49,291 nucleotides of DNA, taken from assembly GCF_016900875.1 (NCBI RefSeq), contig NZ_JAFEUM010000013.1, positions 1 to 49,291 on the forward strand. Reading direction: 5' to 3'. A program made the position numbers and the translations under genes. The notes below the pieces were generated by a model that did no database searches, was not told where the DNA came from, and saw only the letters and a program-made list of their open reading frames with translations. The stretch comes from Vibrio ulleungensis. GTDB taxonomy: Bacteria; Pseudomonadota; Gammaproteobacteria; Enterobacterales; Vibrionaceae. Shown piece by piece: positions 7,200 to 16,293 of this stretch (within the stretch, counting starts at the first letter, position 1; every line of letters starts with the position of its first letter).

Positions 7200-7904
7200 A
7201 TGTTAAAGACAACTTTAATTACAGCTTTAGGATGTATGTTCATTGCAGGACAAGCACAGGCGATCACATTCCAGTTTGATTGGAACGGTGGAGCTTACGA
7301 CTACGTCGTACCTGACGGTGGTCATGCGGCTAACGGCACAGATTACAGCGGCACAACTTTGAAGTATGGCTATGGTGCAGGACAGTTCTTAACTATTGGT
7401 AGTAGCACCGAGGATACCGTTCAAGATATCAGACCAGTTGATGCTGGTATAGGTGCTGACGGTGGTGTCAATGGCGATAATACCGGAATCGGCGAGTGGC
7501 TATCGTTAGCGTTTTCATCTGACGTCACTGTCACGGCTATCTCTTTTAATGGTGGTAATTTAAACAGTGATGGGCATGACGATTATTGGAACGGCGATAA
7601 CAATATTCGGTTTGATTTGCTCAATGGCGCTATTCTTGAGGATACTTTGACACACAACTTTAAAGACAGTCCTGATGGTGCTCTCGATGGATTAACCGGT
7701 GATATTCTTTCTACTGATCTTGCAAAAATAACTTCAGTAGACACACGCTTTTACCTCGAATCCATTACATTTGAAGAAAGCGAAATTGAAATCACAACCT
7801 TCGGTATCCCAGTGCCAGAGCCTGAAACTCTTGTTCTATTCAGTCTTGGCTTAATTGGCTTGGGTGCTTCACTAAGACATCGTCGTAGAACCAGCTATTC
7901 GTAA
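7200..7904 (+). CDS. PEP-CTERM sorting-domain protein
   Basis: 234-residue secreted protein. Residues 1-21 are a signal peptide ending AQA. The mature part is Gly/Asn/Asp-rich and probably beta-sandwich (repeated GDN, GGN and NGD turns), with no Cys after the signal. The C-terminus is a textbook PEP-CTERM signal: VPEPE at 205-209, a hydrophobic helix (LVLFSLGLIGLGASL) and a basic tail (RHRRRT). Such tails are recognised and cut by an inner-membrane exosortase, usually in bacteria that make exopolysaccharide. No exosortase gene lies in this window. Start: ATG at 7200 after GAAAGGGG. It stands alone between glpD and guaA with its own candidate sigma-54 promoter and a terminator. The function of the mature domain is unknown. 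Confidence 0.9.
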   Translation: MLKTTLITALGCMFIAGQAQAITFQFDWNGGAYDYVVPDGGHAANGTDYSGTTLKYGYGAGQFLTIGSSTEDTVQDIRPVDAGIGADGGVNGDNTGIGEWLSLAFSSDVTVTAISFNGGNLNSDGHDDYWNGDNNIRFDLLNGAILEDTLTHNFKDSPDGALDGLTGDILSTDLAKITSVDTRFYLESITFEESEIEITTFGIPVPEPETLVLFSLGLIGLGASLRHRRRTSYS

Positions 7905-7923
7905 TTGCAAACAATGCATTAAG

Positions 7924-7951
7924 CAAAAAGGGAGCTATGAGCTCCCTTTTG
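7924..7951. terminator. Bidirectional terminator between the PEP-CTERM gene and guaA
   Basis: AAAAGGGAGCT and AGCTCCCTTTT pair around a three-base loop. A-runs on the left and T-runs on the right let it end transcription from both convergent genes. Confidence 0.88.
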
Positions 7952-7968
7952 TTATTCTAGTAAGTCTA

Positions 7969-9546
7969 CTATTCCCACTCGATGGTAGCCGGTGGCTTAC
8001 CAGAAATATCGTAAACCACGCGAGAGATACCGTCGATCTCATTGATAATGCGATTGGATACTTTTCCTAGGAAATCGTATGGAAGGTGTGCCCAGTGCGC
8101 AGTCATAAAGTCAATAGTTTCAACGGCGCGTAACGACACAACCCAATCGTATTTGCGGCCATCGCCCATTACTCCTACAGAGCGAACTGGTAAGAATACC
8201 GTAAAGGCTTGAGACACTTTATTGTACAGATCCGCTGCATGCAGTTCTTCAATGAAGATAGCATCAGCGCGGCGTAATAGATCGCAGTACTCTTTCTTAA
8301 CTTCACCCAATACGCGAACACCAAGACCTGGTCCTGGGAACGGATGGCGGTAAAGCATGTTGTATGGAAGGCCAAGCTCAAGGCCAATTTTACGGACTTC
8401 ATCTTTAAACAGTTCGCGCAGCGGTTCCACTAACCCCATTTCCATATCGTCAGGCAAACCACCAACGTTATGGTGAGACTTAATGACGTGAGCTTTGCCT
8501 GTTTTTGAGGCGGCAGATTCGATGACATCTGGGTAGATCGTACCTTGTGCTAACCAACGGGCATTGGCTAGTTTCTTCGACTCTTCGTCAAACACATCGA
8601 TGAACACATGGCCAATGGTTTTGCGTTTTTGCTCTGGATCCGATTGACCTTCAAGAGCATTCAAAAAGCGCTCTTCTGCGTCAACGTGAACAATGTTTAA
8701 TCCAAAGTGGTCGCCAAACATTTCTAGGACTTGGTCAGCTTCGTTTAATCGGAGTAGCCCATTGTCAACAAACACACAAGTGAGTCGGTCGCCGATCGCT
8801 CGGTGAACCAGCATGGCCACTACCGAAGAGTCTACGCCACCAGACAAACCAAGAATCACTTCATCATCACCCACTTGCTCTTTAATGCGAGCAATCGCGT
8901 CGTCGATAATGCTTTGCGAAGTCCACAGTTTTTCACAACCACAAATATTTAGAGCAAAGTTCTCTAGCATACGTTGCCCTTGGCGAGTATGCGTCACCTC
9001 GGGGTGGAACTGAACACCATAGAAATTCTTCTCTTCATTGGCCATTGCGGCAAACGGACAAGTATCAGTTTGAGCAATTTTAGTGAAGTTCGATGGGATT
9101 TCGACAACCTTATCACCATGGCTCATCCACACATCTAGGAGTGCATTGCCGTCCTCTGCAATTGCATCTTCGATGTTTTTGAACAGTTCACAGTTTTCCA
9201 CAACTTCAACTTGAGCATAACCAAATTCACGCTCATTTGAGCCCGAAACCTTACCACCAAGTTGCTCAGACATTGTCTGCATGCCGTAACAAACACCAAG
9301 AACTGGAACACCCGCTTCAAATACATATTGAGGAGCTCGCGGAGAGTCATTCTCTGTAACACTCTCTGGACCACCAGATAAAATAATGCCGTTAGGAGCA
9401 AACTCTTTGATGTCTTGTTCATCAACATCCCAGCTCCAAAGTTCACAGTAAACACCAATTTCTCGGATGCGACGTGCGATAAGCTGCGTGTATTGTGAAC
9501 CGAAGTCCAAAATAAGGATACGTTGATCGTGGATATTCTTTGTCAT
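7969..9546 (-). CDS. guaA: GMP synthase (glutamine-hydrolysing)
   Basis: Converts XMP, glutamine and ATP to GMP, the last step of guanine nucleotide synthesis. 525 residues from ATG 9546, exactly the E. coli length; the longer open frame would begin at a TTG and is not supported. The N-terminal class I glutamine amidotransferase domain has PVLGVCYGMQ (catalytic Cys) and VQFHPEVTH (catalytic His). The ATP-pyrophosphatase domain starts at LGLSGGVDSSVVAML (SGGVDS P-loop). The dimerisation domain ends in ISGKPPATIEWE, the conserved C-terminus. It is downstream of guaB and forms the guaBA operon. Confidence 0.98.
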   Translation of the reverse strand: MTKNIHDQRILILDFGSQYTQLIARRIREIGVYCELWSWDVDEQDIKEFAPNGIILSGGPESVTENDSPRAPQYVFEAGVPVLGVCYGMQTMSEQLGGKVSGSNEREFGYAQVEVVENCELFKNIEDAIAEDGNALLDVWMSHGDKVVEIPSNFTKIAQTDTCPFAAMANEEKNFYGVQFHPEVTHTRQGQRMLENFALNICGCEKLWTSQSIIDDAIARIKEQVGDDEVILGLSGGVDSSVVAMLVHRAIGDRLTCVFVDNGLLRLNEADQVLEMFGDHFGLNIVHVDAEERFLNALEGQSDPEQKRKTIGHVFIDVFDEESKKLANARWLAQGTIYPDVIESAASKTGKAHVIKSHHNVGGLPDDMEMGLVEPLRELFKDEVRKIGLELGLPYNMLYRHPFPGPGLGVRVLGEVKKEYCDLLRRADAIFIEELHAADLYNKVSQAFTVFLPVRSVGVMGDGRKYDWVVSLRAVETIDFMTAHWAHLPYDFLGKVSNRIINEIDGISRVVYDISGKPPATIEWE

Positions 9547-9647
9547 TAGAAATAGTCTCAAATATTAGGTGGTCGGCTCCATTCCTTAGAACCAAAACTT
9601 TAAATAATTAGGGTAGTCAAAGTGAGCATCACTTTAACCGGAAACAG

Positions 9648-9671
9648 TGCGAGCACCGCCAAGTGCTCGCA
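9648..9671 (-). other. Stem-loop between guaB and guaA
   Basis: A perfect 9-bp stem, TGCGAGCAC (9648-9656) with GTGCTCGCA (9663-9671), lies in the 134-bp gap between the two genes. No U-run follows on the minus strand, so it may be a processing or stability element that sets the guaB:guaA ratio, or a weak attenuator. Confidence 0.6.
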
Positions 9672-9680
9672 AGTTATTCA

Positions 9681-11144
9681 TTAGCCCAAACGGTAGTTTG
9701 GAGCTTCTTTGGTGATTTGCACGTCATGAACATGCGACTCTTTCATACCAGCACCAGAAATACGAACAAACTCAGCGGTTGTGCGCATCACTTCAATGGT
9801 TGCAGAGCCTGTCAGCCCCATGCTTGAGCGCAGGCCGCCCATTTGCTGGTGAACGATCTCTTTCAATTTGCCTTTATAGGCGATTCGACCTTCGATGCCT
9901 TCTGGAACCAATTTGTCTGCAGCATTATCGGTTTGGAAGTAACGGTCAGATGAACCTTGAGACATTGCGCCTAAAGAGCCCATTCCACGGTAAGACTTGT
10001 AAGAACGACCTTGATACAAAATGATCTCACCAGGTGCTTCTTCTGTGCCTGCGAACATTGAACCCACCATGACACAAGAAGCGCCAGCTACGATAGCTTT
10101 ACAAATATCACCAGAGAAACGAATACCACCATCGGCAATCACTGGAATACCGTGTTTATCGGCAACTTCTACTGCATCACCAATAGCCGTAACTTGTGGA
10201 ACACCAACACCGGTAACGATACGCGTTGTACAAATTGAACCTGGGCCAATACCGACTTTTACCGCACTGACACCTGCGTCAATCAACGCTTGTGCACCAG
10301 CGCCTGTCGCCACGTTACCACCAATGATGTCGAGATCAGGATGCGCTGCGCGAGTTTCACGGATACGTTGCAATACACCTTCGGAGTGACCATGTGATGA
10401 GTCAATCAGCAGTACATCAACACCCGCTTCAACGAGAGCAGCAACACGTTCTTCGTTACCAGCACCAGCACCAACTGCTGCACCAACGCGCAAGCGGCCA
10501 CGTTCGTCTTTACATGCGTTAGGTTTACGTTCCGCTTTATGGAAGTCTTTTGCGGTGATCATGCCGCGCAGTTCGAATTGATCATTGACGACCAATACTT
10601 TTTCAACGCGAGCACTGTGCATTTTCTCTTCTACTTCTTCACGAGATGCACCTTCGGTCACTGACGCAAGCTTATCTTTAGGCGTCATTACCGCTTCAAC
10701 TTTCTTCGACAAGTCTGTTACAAAGCGAACGTCACGACCAGTAATAATACCCACCAACAGGTTATTGTCGGTCACTACAGGGAAGCCACCAAAGCCGTGG
10801 ATGCGGGTCAATTCCAGCACCTCAGCAATAGATTGTTCTGGTTTAACGGTCACTGGGTGTGACACGATGCCAGCCTCAAAAATCTTAACCTGGCGAACCA
10901 TCTCGGCTTGTTGCTCGATAGACATGTTTTTATGGATGAAGCCGATACCACCTTCTTGGGCCAAAGCAATCGCAAGGCGAGCTTCAGTTACCGTATCCAT
11001 AGAGGCGGAAATCATAGGAATATTCAACGTGATGTTCTTCGTCAATCGAGTACGAAGATCAGCCGTGTTTGGGAGAACAGTGGAGTGAGCTGGTACGAGT
11101 AGGACATCATCGAACGTCAGCGCTTCTTTGGCAATTCTTAGCAT
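9681..11144 (-). CDS. guaB: Inosine-5'-monophosphate dehydrogenase
   Basis: Oxidises IMP to XMP with NAD+, the committed step to GMP. 487 residues from ATG 11144 (MLRIAKEALTFDDVLLVPA, the family N-terminus); a TTG two codons upstream is less likely. The TIM barrel is interrupted by a paired CBS domain (about residues 95-200, including GIITGRDVRF and GMITAKDF). The catalytic loop with the active Cys is seen in GIGPGSICTTR, the IMP-binding segment in VMVGSMFAGTEEAPGE, and the flap around YRGMGSLGAM. First gene of guaBA; its promoter region carries a PurR-like box. Confidence 0.98.
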   Translation of the reverse strand: MLRIAKEALTFDDVLLVPAHSTVLPNTADLRTRLTKNITLNIPMISASMDTVTEARLAIALAQEGGIGFIHKNMSIEQQAEMVRQVKIFEAGIVSHPVTVKPEQSIAEVLELTRIHGFGGFPVVTDNNLLVGIITGRDVRFVTDLSKKVEAVMTPKDKLASVTEGASREEVEEKMHSARVEKVLVVNDQFELRGMITAKDFHKAERKPNACKDERGRLRVGAAVGAGAGNEERVAALVEAGVDVLLIDSSHGHSEGVLQRIRETRAAHPDLDIIGGNVATGAGAQALIDAGVSAVKVGIGPGSICTTRIVTGVGVPQVTAIGDAVEVADKHGIPVIADGGIRFSGDICKAIVAGASCVMVGSMFAGTEEAPGEIILYQGRSYKSYRGMGSLGAMSQGSSDRYFQTDNAADKLVPEGIEGRIAYKGKLKEIVHQQMGGLRSSMGLTGSATIEVMRTTAEFVRISGAGMKESHVHDVQITKEAPNYRLG

Positions 11145-11247
11145 TTGCAATATCTCACAACAAGTGGTTTAAAAAACAGTAAATCCAAATCAATTAGCAG
11201 CGAAATTGCGGCGCCATAATCGGATTTGGATTTGATATTGCAGACGG

Positions 11248-11276
11248 ATTATACGCACTACGCAAACGGTTGGCCA
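11248..11276 (-). promoter_or_regulatory. guaB promoter with overlapping PurR-like operator
   Basis: On the minus strand TATAAT (11248-11253) is a perfect -10, and TGGCCA at 17 bp upstream (11271-11276) is a fair -35. The top-strand stretch 11260-11275 begins ACGCAAACGGTTG, close to the PurR consensus ACGCAAACGTTTNCNT, and overlaps the -35. E. coli guaB also has a PurR box at its promoter. Repression by purine-bound PurR is inferred. Confidence 0.6.
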
Positions 11277-11375
11277 CACATTTTTGTAATAAAAATTTGC
11301 CTTTCTACCCTTGATATGTATTATATTGCCGCTAATTCCTACACCCACGTCTTCGTGATTTGAGTCAGCCTTATC

Positions 11376-12722
11376 GTGCTTTCTACTAACAACCCCAATA
11401 TTTATACTGTTTCTCGCCTCAACTCTGAGGTGCGTCTATTACTGGAAAATGAAATGGGTGTTATCTGGTTAGTGGGTGAAATTTCCAACTTTTCTGCCCC
11501 AGTGTCTGGGCATTGGTATTTCACGCTTAAAGACTCTCGCGCTCAAGTAAAGTGTGCGATGTTTCGCGGTAACAACCGACGCGTCAATTTTCGTCCAGAA
11601 AACGGTAAGCAAGTTTTAGTCAAAGCACGTCTTTCACTGTATGAACCTCGCGGTGACTATCAACTTATTGCTGACTCGATGCAGCCAGAAGGTGACGGAC
11701 AACTGCAACAGCAGTTTGACGCTTTGAAGATGAAGTTAGCGGCTGAAGGACTCTTTTCTCAGCAAAGCAAGCTCCCAATACCTGAACATCCGAAAACAGT
11801 TGGTGTGATCACGTCAAAGACTGGGGCGGCTCTACACGATGTGCTCGATGTCCTAAAGCGACGCGATCCTAGTTTGAATGTCATTATTTACCCAACTATG
11901 GTGCAGGGTGAAGAAGCGTCACTATCTATTGCTCAGGCTATTGGCCGTGCAAACGATCGCCAAGAGTGCGACGTACTGATCGTTGGTCGTGGCGGAGGTT
12001 CGCTAGAAGACCTATGGTGTTTTAACAACGAAATAGTAGCGAGAACCGTTGCGGCGAGTCAGATCCCGATTATTAGTGCTGTTGGCCATGAAGTCGATGT
12101 CACCATTTGTGATTTTGTGGCCGACTTAAGAGCACCAACACCTTCCGCTGCCGCAGAGTTGGTCAGTCAAGATCAAAGTCATAAAGCCAGCCAAGTGCTG
12201 AATTTGGTTGCAGCGCTTAAACGCGCTATGAGCGGACAGTTAAGCAAGCAGCATCAAACATTCGTGCACTTACAGCACAAACTGGATAAAGCTCACCCTC
12301 AATATCGATTAGAGAGACAAGCTCAAAGATTAGATGATTATCAGTCTAGAATAGAGCAAGCGATGCGCCACTACTTCAATGCGCAGACAAAACACCTGAT
12401 CCAGAGTGGCCATCAACTACATATGGCAAGCCCCAAAAGGCGGATTGATATCCAAAGCCAAAAAGTGTCTCATTTGAGTGATAAGCTAAACAACTTAGCC
12501 AAACGCACTCTGCTAGAAAAGCAGCATCAACTTGCCATGCAGATGGAAAAACTTGATACCGTCAGTCCTCTGTCTACTCTAAAACGCGGCTATTCTATAA
12601 CTCATAAAAGCGATGGCTCAGTCGTCGTGGATAGTACCGTCGTCAAACAAGGCGATACATTAACTACTCGACTGTCGAGTGGAGAGATCACTTCAACGGT
12701 GATTGATAGCAAACCACTTTAA
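11376..12722 (+). CDS. xseA: Exodeoxyribonuclease VII large subunit
   Basis: Catalytic subunit of the single-strand exonuclease ExoVII (partner XseB, not in this window). 448 residues. The N-terminal OB-fold (about 10-110, with WLVGEISNFSAPVSGHWYFT) binds DNA. The central catalytic domain contains GVITSKTGAALHDVL and LIVGRGGGSLEDLW with AVGHEVDVTICDFVADLRAPTP reading on after it. A long coiled coil (about 270-390) carries XseB subunits in the family, and the C-terminus holds LKRGYSI. Start: GTG at 11376; no upstream ATG in frame. Convergent with yfgJ, overlapping it by 4 bp. Confidence 0.97.
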   Translation: MLSTNNPNIYTVSRLNSEVRLLLENEMGVIWLVGEISNFSAPVSGHWYFTLKDSRAQVKCAMFRGNNRRVNFRPENGKQVLVKARLSLYEPRGDYQLIADSMQPEGDGQLQQQFDALKMKLAAEGLFSQQSKLPIPEHPKTVGVITSKTGAALHDVLDVLKRRDPSLNVIIYPTMVQGEEASLSIAQAIGRANDRQECDVLIVGRGGGSLEDLWCFNNEIVARTVAASQIPIISAVGHEVDVTICDFVADLRAPTPSAAAELVSQDQSHKASQVLNLVAALKRAMSGQLSKQHQTFVHLQHKLDKAHPQYRLERQAQRLDDYQSRIEQAMRHYFNAQTKHLIQSGHQLHMASPKRRIDIQSQKVSHLSDKLNNLAKRTLLEKQHQLAMQMEKLDTVSPLSTLKRGYSITHKSDGSVVVDSTVVKQGDTLTTRLSSGEITSTVIDSKPL

Positions 12723-12943
12723 CTGATTGGTTTGAACTCAAATCGAACCTTAGACTTCGATTGCAATTCATTGCAGCTATTGCAAAAGTAATTTGCTGCA
12801 CCGCACGCTTGGAGCTTTTCTAGTTCTGACTCACACTTTGGGCAGTAGCCCACTTTTAGATACGCCGCATTGCAACTCTCACATTCGTAGCGACCATTCC
12901 AACTCAACTCTTTGTCACATTTAGGGCAGAGATTATCTGTCAT
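12719..12943 (-). CDS. yfgJ: Zinc-ribbon protein, YfgJ family
   Basis: 74 residues with four pairs of Cys (CPKC, CESC, CPKC, CNSC) plus one extra Cys, arranged as two tandem zinc ribbons. The pattern and the LQACGAANYFC segment match the E. coli YfgJ/DUF1407 family, which is also encoded between xseA and der. Probably cytosolic and zinc-binding; its cellular role is not known. Its 3' end overlaps the xseA stop by 4 bp, tail to tail. ATG at 12943. Confidence 0.85.
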   Translation of the reverse strand: MTDNLCPKCDKELSWNGRYECESCNAAYLKVGYCPKCESELEKLQACGAANYFCNSCNELQSKSKVRFEFKPIS

Positions 12944-13335
12944 ACTATTTCCTAGAACCTTTTTAAGCGTTTACTGTTTGTACTATTAAAACAGATCTTT
13001 TGTTGCATAAGCATTGTTAAGGATCAACTTACTGATCTTAGGCTTATAGGCATCTGATCAGCGATCTACCCTAAAAAGAACATTTATATAACCACATACC
13101 GAAAGCATAAGTTACATATCCTGCATTTCGATTTCAGGTAGTATAAAAATCTATTAGGATTCTAATATTACATATTCACAGAATAAACCAAAACGATCTT
13201 ATTGCGATCGCAGTGCGTTTCTCTGCTCATTGTCTATTTAGTGTATCAAAATTCTTTCGCCATTGACGATGTCATATGCCAACTTGAGCTCAATCTATAA
13301 GTCCTTATTTTCCTATGTGTTTGGCTGCATAAACC
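12944..13335. other. Gene-poor interval between yfgJ and der
   Basis: About 390 bp, AT-rich, with no open frame of convincing length or codon use on either strand. It must hold the yfgJ promoter at its left edge. I see no convincing repeat, tRNA or IS remnant. Confidence 0.5.
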
Positions 13336-13369
13336 TCAAAAAAAAGCCTCGGTAAAATACCGAGGCTTA
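13336..13369 (-). terminator. Rho-independent terminator after der
   Basis: AAGCCTCGGTA and TACCGAGGCTT pair around AAA. The minus-strand transcript runs into a stretch of Us (top-strand A-run). 25 bp past the der stop. Confidence 0.9.
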
Positions 13370-13393
13370 AGACATTCTTGGTCATTGAAGTGA

Positions 13394-14875
13394 CTAGCGT
13401 TTGTTCTTTCCTTTGATCATTGTCATCAGTCGCTTGCGCTTGCGCTCCTGTGACAAGGTCATTTTATTGCTTTTACCCTCAAATGGGTTTTCGCTGTTTT
13501 GGAATTGAATGCGGATGGGTGTTCCCATAATTTCCAAACTACGACGATAGTAATTCATTAAGTAACGCTTGTACGACGCTGGCAGTTCATTCACTTGGTT
13601 ACCGTGAATCACCACGATAGGTGGATTGTACCCACCTGCGTGTGCATATTTTAGCTTAACACGTCGTCCACGAACCAATGGCGGCTGGTGATCTTCTGTC
13701 GCCATTTTCATGATACGAGTCAGCACAGAAGTACCGACACGCGTCGTTGCAGATTTATACGCTTCTTGAACCGACTCAAACAAGTGACCAACACCTGTAC
13801 CATGTAGGGCTGAAATAAAGTGAATGCGAGCAAAATCGACAAAGCCTAAACGTCGGTCTAGCTCTTTTTTTACGCCTTCTTTTACGTCAGTATCCAATCC
13901 GTCCCATTTATTGACGGCAATTACAATAGAACGCCCAGCATTTAGCGCAAAGCCAAGTAAGCTTAAATCTTGATCCGAAATATTTTCTCTTGCGTCAATA
14001 ACAACCAACACTACGTTAGCGTCTTCTATTGCTTTAAGAGTTTTAACAACCGAAAACTTCTCAACAGTTTCGTTAATACGCTTACGACGGCGAACACCCG
14101 CTGTATCGATAAGCACATATTCACGCTCATCACGCTCCATCGGGATATAGATAGAGTCCCGCGTGGTTCCAGGCATGTCATACACAACCACACGCTCTTC
14201 ACCTAAAATGCGATTGGTCAGCGTTGATTTACCCACGTTAGGGCGGCCAATGATCGCCAGTTTAATCGGCTGGTCTTGCAGGCGCTTGTACTCTGCTTCT
14301 GCTTCTTCTTCGGTGTACTCCAGCTTTTCCTCTTCTGGCGCTTCTTCACCAGTTAGGTCTTCAATTTGCTGGCTCTTTAGCTCTTCTGCAAATGGATTTA
14401 AAGCTTTATCAATCAATGATGCTACACCACGGCCATGAGCTGCTGCGATCTGATACATAGACTCCATCCCAAGCTGCCAAAACTCTGCACTGGCGGCGTC
14501 AGCATCAACACCATCAACTTTATTAACCACCAGCATAGCTGGCTTTTCTATGACTCGAAGGTGCTGGGCTATCGCTTCGTCAGCAACGGTGAGGCCAGCA
14601 CGGCCATCAACCATAAACAGCACAACATCCGCTTCTTCAATCGCCGCTAGCGATTGCTCGGCCATTTTGGTTTCTACGCCCTCTTCAGTGCCGTCGATAC
14701 CGCCTGTATCGATCACAATAAAATCGTGCTCACCCAGTTTTGCCTGACCGTACTTACGATCACGTGTTAAACCAGGGAAATCAGCAACCAACGCATCTCG
14801 AGTGCGAGTTAGGCGATTAAATAGGGTGGATTTACCCACATTAGGACGTCCAACTAAAGCAACTACAGGAACCAT
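13394..14875 (-). CDS. der: Ribosome biogenesis GTPase Der (EngA)
   Basis: Tandem GTPase needed for 50S subunit maturation. 493 residues from ATG 14875, which has GAGGT at proper spacing; the longer frame is not needed. GTPase domain 1 begins at once (VALVGRPNVGKSTLFNRL, then DTGG and NKVD). An acidic linker follows (EEAPEEEKLEYTEEEAEAEY). GTPase domain 2 has AIIGRPNVGKSTLTNRI, DTAGVRRR and NKWD, and the C-terminal KH-like domain contains IVVIHGNQV and RSLEIMGTPIRI. A basic tail ends the protein, typical for gammaproteobacterial Der. The gene follows bamB as in E. coli, but a terminator separates them. Confidence 0.98.
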   Translation of the reverse strand: MVPVVALVGRPNVGKSTLFNRLTRTRDALVADFPGLTRDRKYGQAKLGEHDFIVIDTGGIDGTEEGVETKMAEQSLAAIEEADVVLFMVDGRAGLTVADEAIAQHLRVIEKPAMLVVNKVDGVDADAASAEFWQLGMESMYQIAAAHGRGVASLIDKALNPFAEELKSQQIEDLTGEEAPEEEKLEYTEEEAEAEYKRLQDQPIKLAIIGRPNVGKSTLTNRILGEERVVVYDMPGTTRDSIYIPMERDEREYVLIDTAGVRRRKRINETVEKFSVVKTLKAIEDANVVLVVIDARENISDQDLSLLGFALNAGRSIVIAVNKWDGLDTDVKEGVKKELDRRLGFVDFARIHFISALHGTGVGHLFESVQEAYKSATTRVGTSVLTRIMKMATEDHQPPLVRGRRVKLKYAHAGGYNPPIVVIHGNQVNELPASYKRYLMNYYRRSLEIMGTPIRIQFQNSENPFEGKSNKMTLSQERKRKRLMTMIKGKNKR

Positions 14876-15049
14876 AATGACCTCAAAATTCAATAACTAA
14901 GTAAATGGCTTCGCCACTTACGTGTCGTCTTCTCGACGATATTGTTTCAGAAAACGCACCTACGAAGACACCACCAATCAACAACGTCCAATCGTTTAGG
15001 TCGGTAGTATTCAGCATAGACGCCATTTTTAGTGACTGCTATAAACAGC

Positions 15050-15083
15050 AAAACGGCTCCAACTGTCGCCAGCATGGAGCCGA
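15050..15083 (-). terminator. Terminator after bamB
   Basis: CGGCTCCA (15054-15061) pairs with TGGAGCCG (15075-15082). On the minus strand the stem is followed by TTTT. It closes the rlmN-to-bamB gene series before der. Confidence 0.75.
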
Positions 15084-15119
15084 ATGTGAATTATATCACT
15101 CTTTTACGTGTAACTTAAC

Positions 15120-16283
15120 CTATTCGTCGTTAAGCGAATACTTAATTACGCTGCCTTGTCGAGTCTGAATGACAAATCCGTCGTCTAACTCAACAGGGCC
15201 AACAGCAAAGCCACTTTCATCAACCAGTTGTTGTGAAACAAAATTACCGCTGCGACGATCTAACCAGTGCAAATAGCCTTCACTATCACCAACAACAACC
15301 ATGTCATCGATCAGTTTTGGCGCGGTGAGCAGTCTATTTTCAAGTTGTAAATTGCTCCACAATTCTGTACCACTACGAGCATCAACAGCAACCACGTGGT
15401 CGCGGTCGGTAATCAAGTATAATGTGCGGCCATCACTGGTGATGTCCATCGCGGAAGAGTAGTTACGCTTCCAAGCGGGACTACCAGAACGAAGATCAAT
15501 CGCCACTAGCTGACCATTAAATCCAACGGTATAGAGGTTTGTACCCAGAATTAGAGGGCTTGCATCCACATCCACTAGGCGATCAATTTCAGTCGCACCT
15601 TTTGGCGTCGCGATAGGTTGTTGCCAAATCAGCTGACCGCGATCGATAATTGCGGCTGCCAAACGACCGTTTGCCGTTCCCCAAAATACACCACCAGATG
15701 CGGTCACGGGAGAGCTGGTTCCGCGCAGCGTTAATGCAGGCACTTCAGTACTGATCGACCAGACCTCTTCTCCGGTTTCCTCTTTATGAGCAACTAAAAT
15801 ACCACGGCTAGTATGCGTCAATACTAAGTTAGAATCGGTTGCCGACTCAGATAGCACCTCACCTTGTACTGGTGCGCGCCATTTGATCTCACCAGACTCT
15901 ACGTCCAAAGAGATCAGCTCGCCATTTTCTGAGCCGATAAAAAGCTGTCTGTAAGCTGCGTGGATACCACCAGACAGTCTTGCAGGCGTGTCTTGCTGAA
16001 GATTCTGAGACCAAATTTCTTTACCAGTTTCAGGCTCTAGTGCTCGCACCATACCGTCGCGACTGGCCACAAATAGGGTGTCGTACGCGTAGACCGGTGA
16101 TAGTTCACTAAAAAAGTGCCCTACACCACCGCGTACGGTCGAGGTCCAGTTGGTCGCTGGTGTGAACTCACTTTGGACCACAGGTAGTGGCGCCATGATC
16201 ACCGTGTCTTCTTCACTCGAACAAGCCGCTAAACCTGTTACAAGTGCTGCCGCCCACAATAATTTTGTTATTGGTTTACGCAT
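15120..16283 (-). CDS. bamB: Outer-membrane assembly lipoprotein BamB
   Basis: Lipoprotein of the BAM complex that helps insert beta-barrel proteins such as OmpU into the outer membrane. 387 residues. The signal peptide with lipobox is LAAC (acylated Cys at about residue 21). An eight-bladed PQQ-type beta-propeller follows, with recurring blade motifs of the A-x-D-x-x-T/S-G-x-x-x-W type (ALEPETGKEIWSQNL, SLDVESGEIKWRAP, AVDARSGTELWSNL). It lies 10 bp downstream of yfgM in the same operon, as in E. coli. Confidence 0.97.
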   Translation of the reverse strand: MRKPITKLLWAAALVTGLAACSSEEDTVIMAPLPVVQSEFTPATNWTSTVRGGVGHFFSELSPVYAYDTLFVASRDGMVRALEPETGKEIWSQNLQQDTPARLSGGIHAAYRQLFIGSENGELISLDVESGEIKWRAPVQGEVLSESATDSNLVLTHTSRGILVAHKEETGEEVWSISTEVPALTLRGTSSPVTASGGVFWGTANGRLAAAIIDRGQLIWQQPIATPKGATEIDRLVDVDASPLILGTNLYTVGFNGQLVAIDLRSGSPAWKRNYSSAMDITSDGRTLYLITDRDHVVAVDARSGTELWSNLQLENRLLTAPKLIDDMVVVGDSEGYLHWLDRRSGNFVSQQLVDESGFAVGPVELDDGFVIQTRQGSVIKYSLNDE

Positions 16284-16293
16284 TCAGCCGCCC

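Noticed and set aside
10585..11088. 167-codon open frame antisense to guaB
   Set aside because: Lies wholly opposite a certain gene; low-complexity Ser/Thr translation typical of an antisense shadow; no ribosome-binding site.
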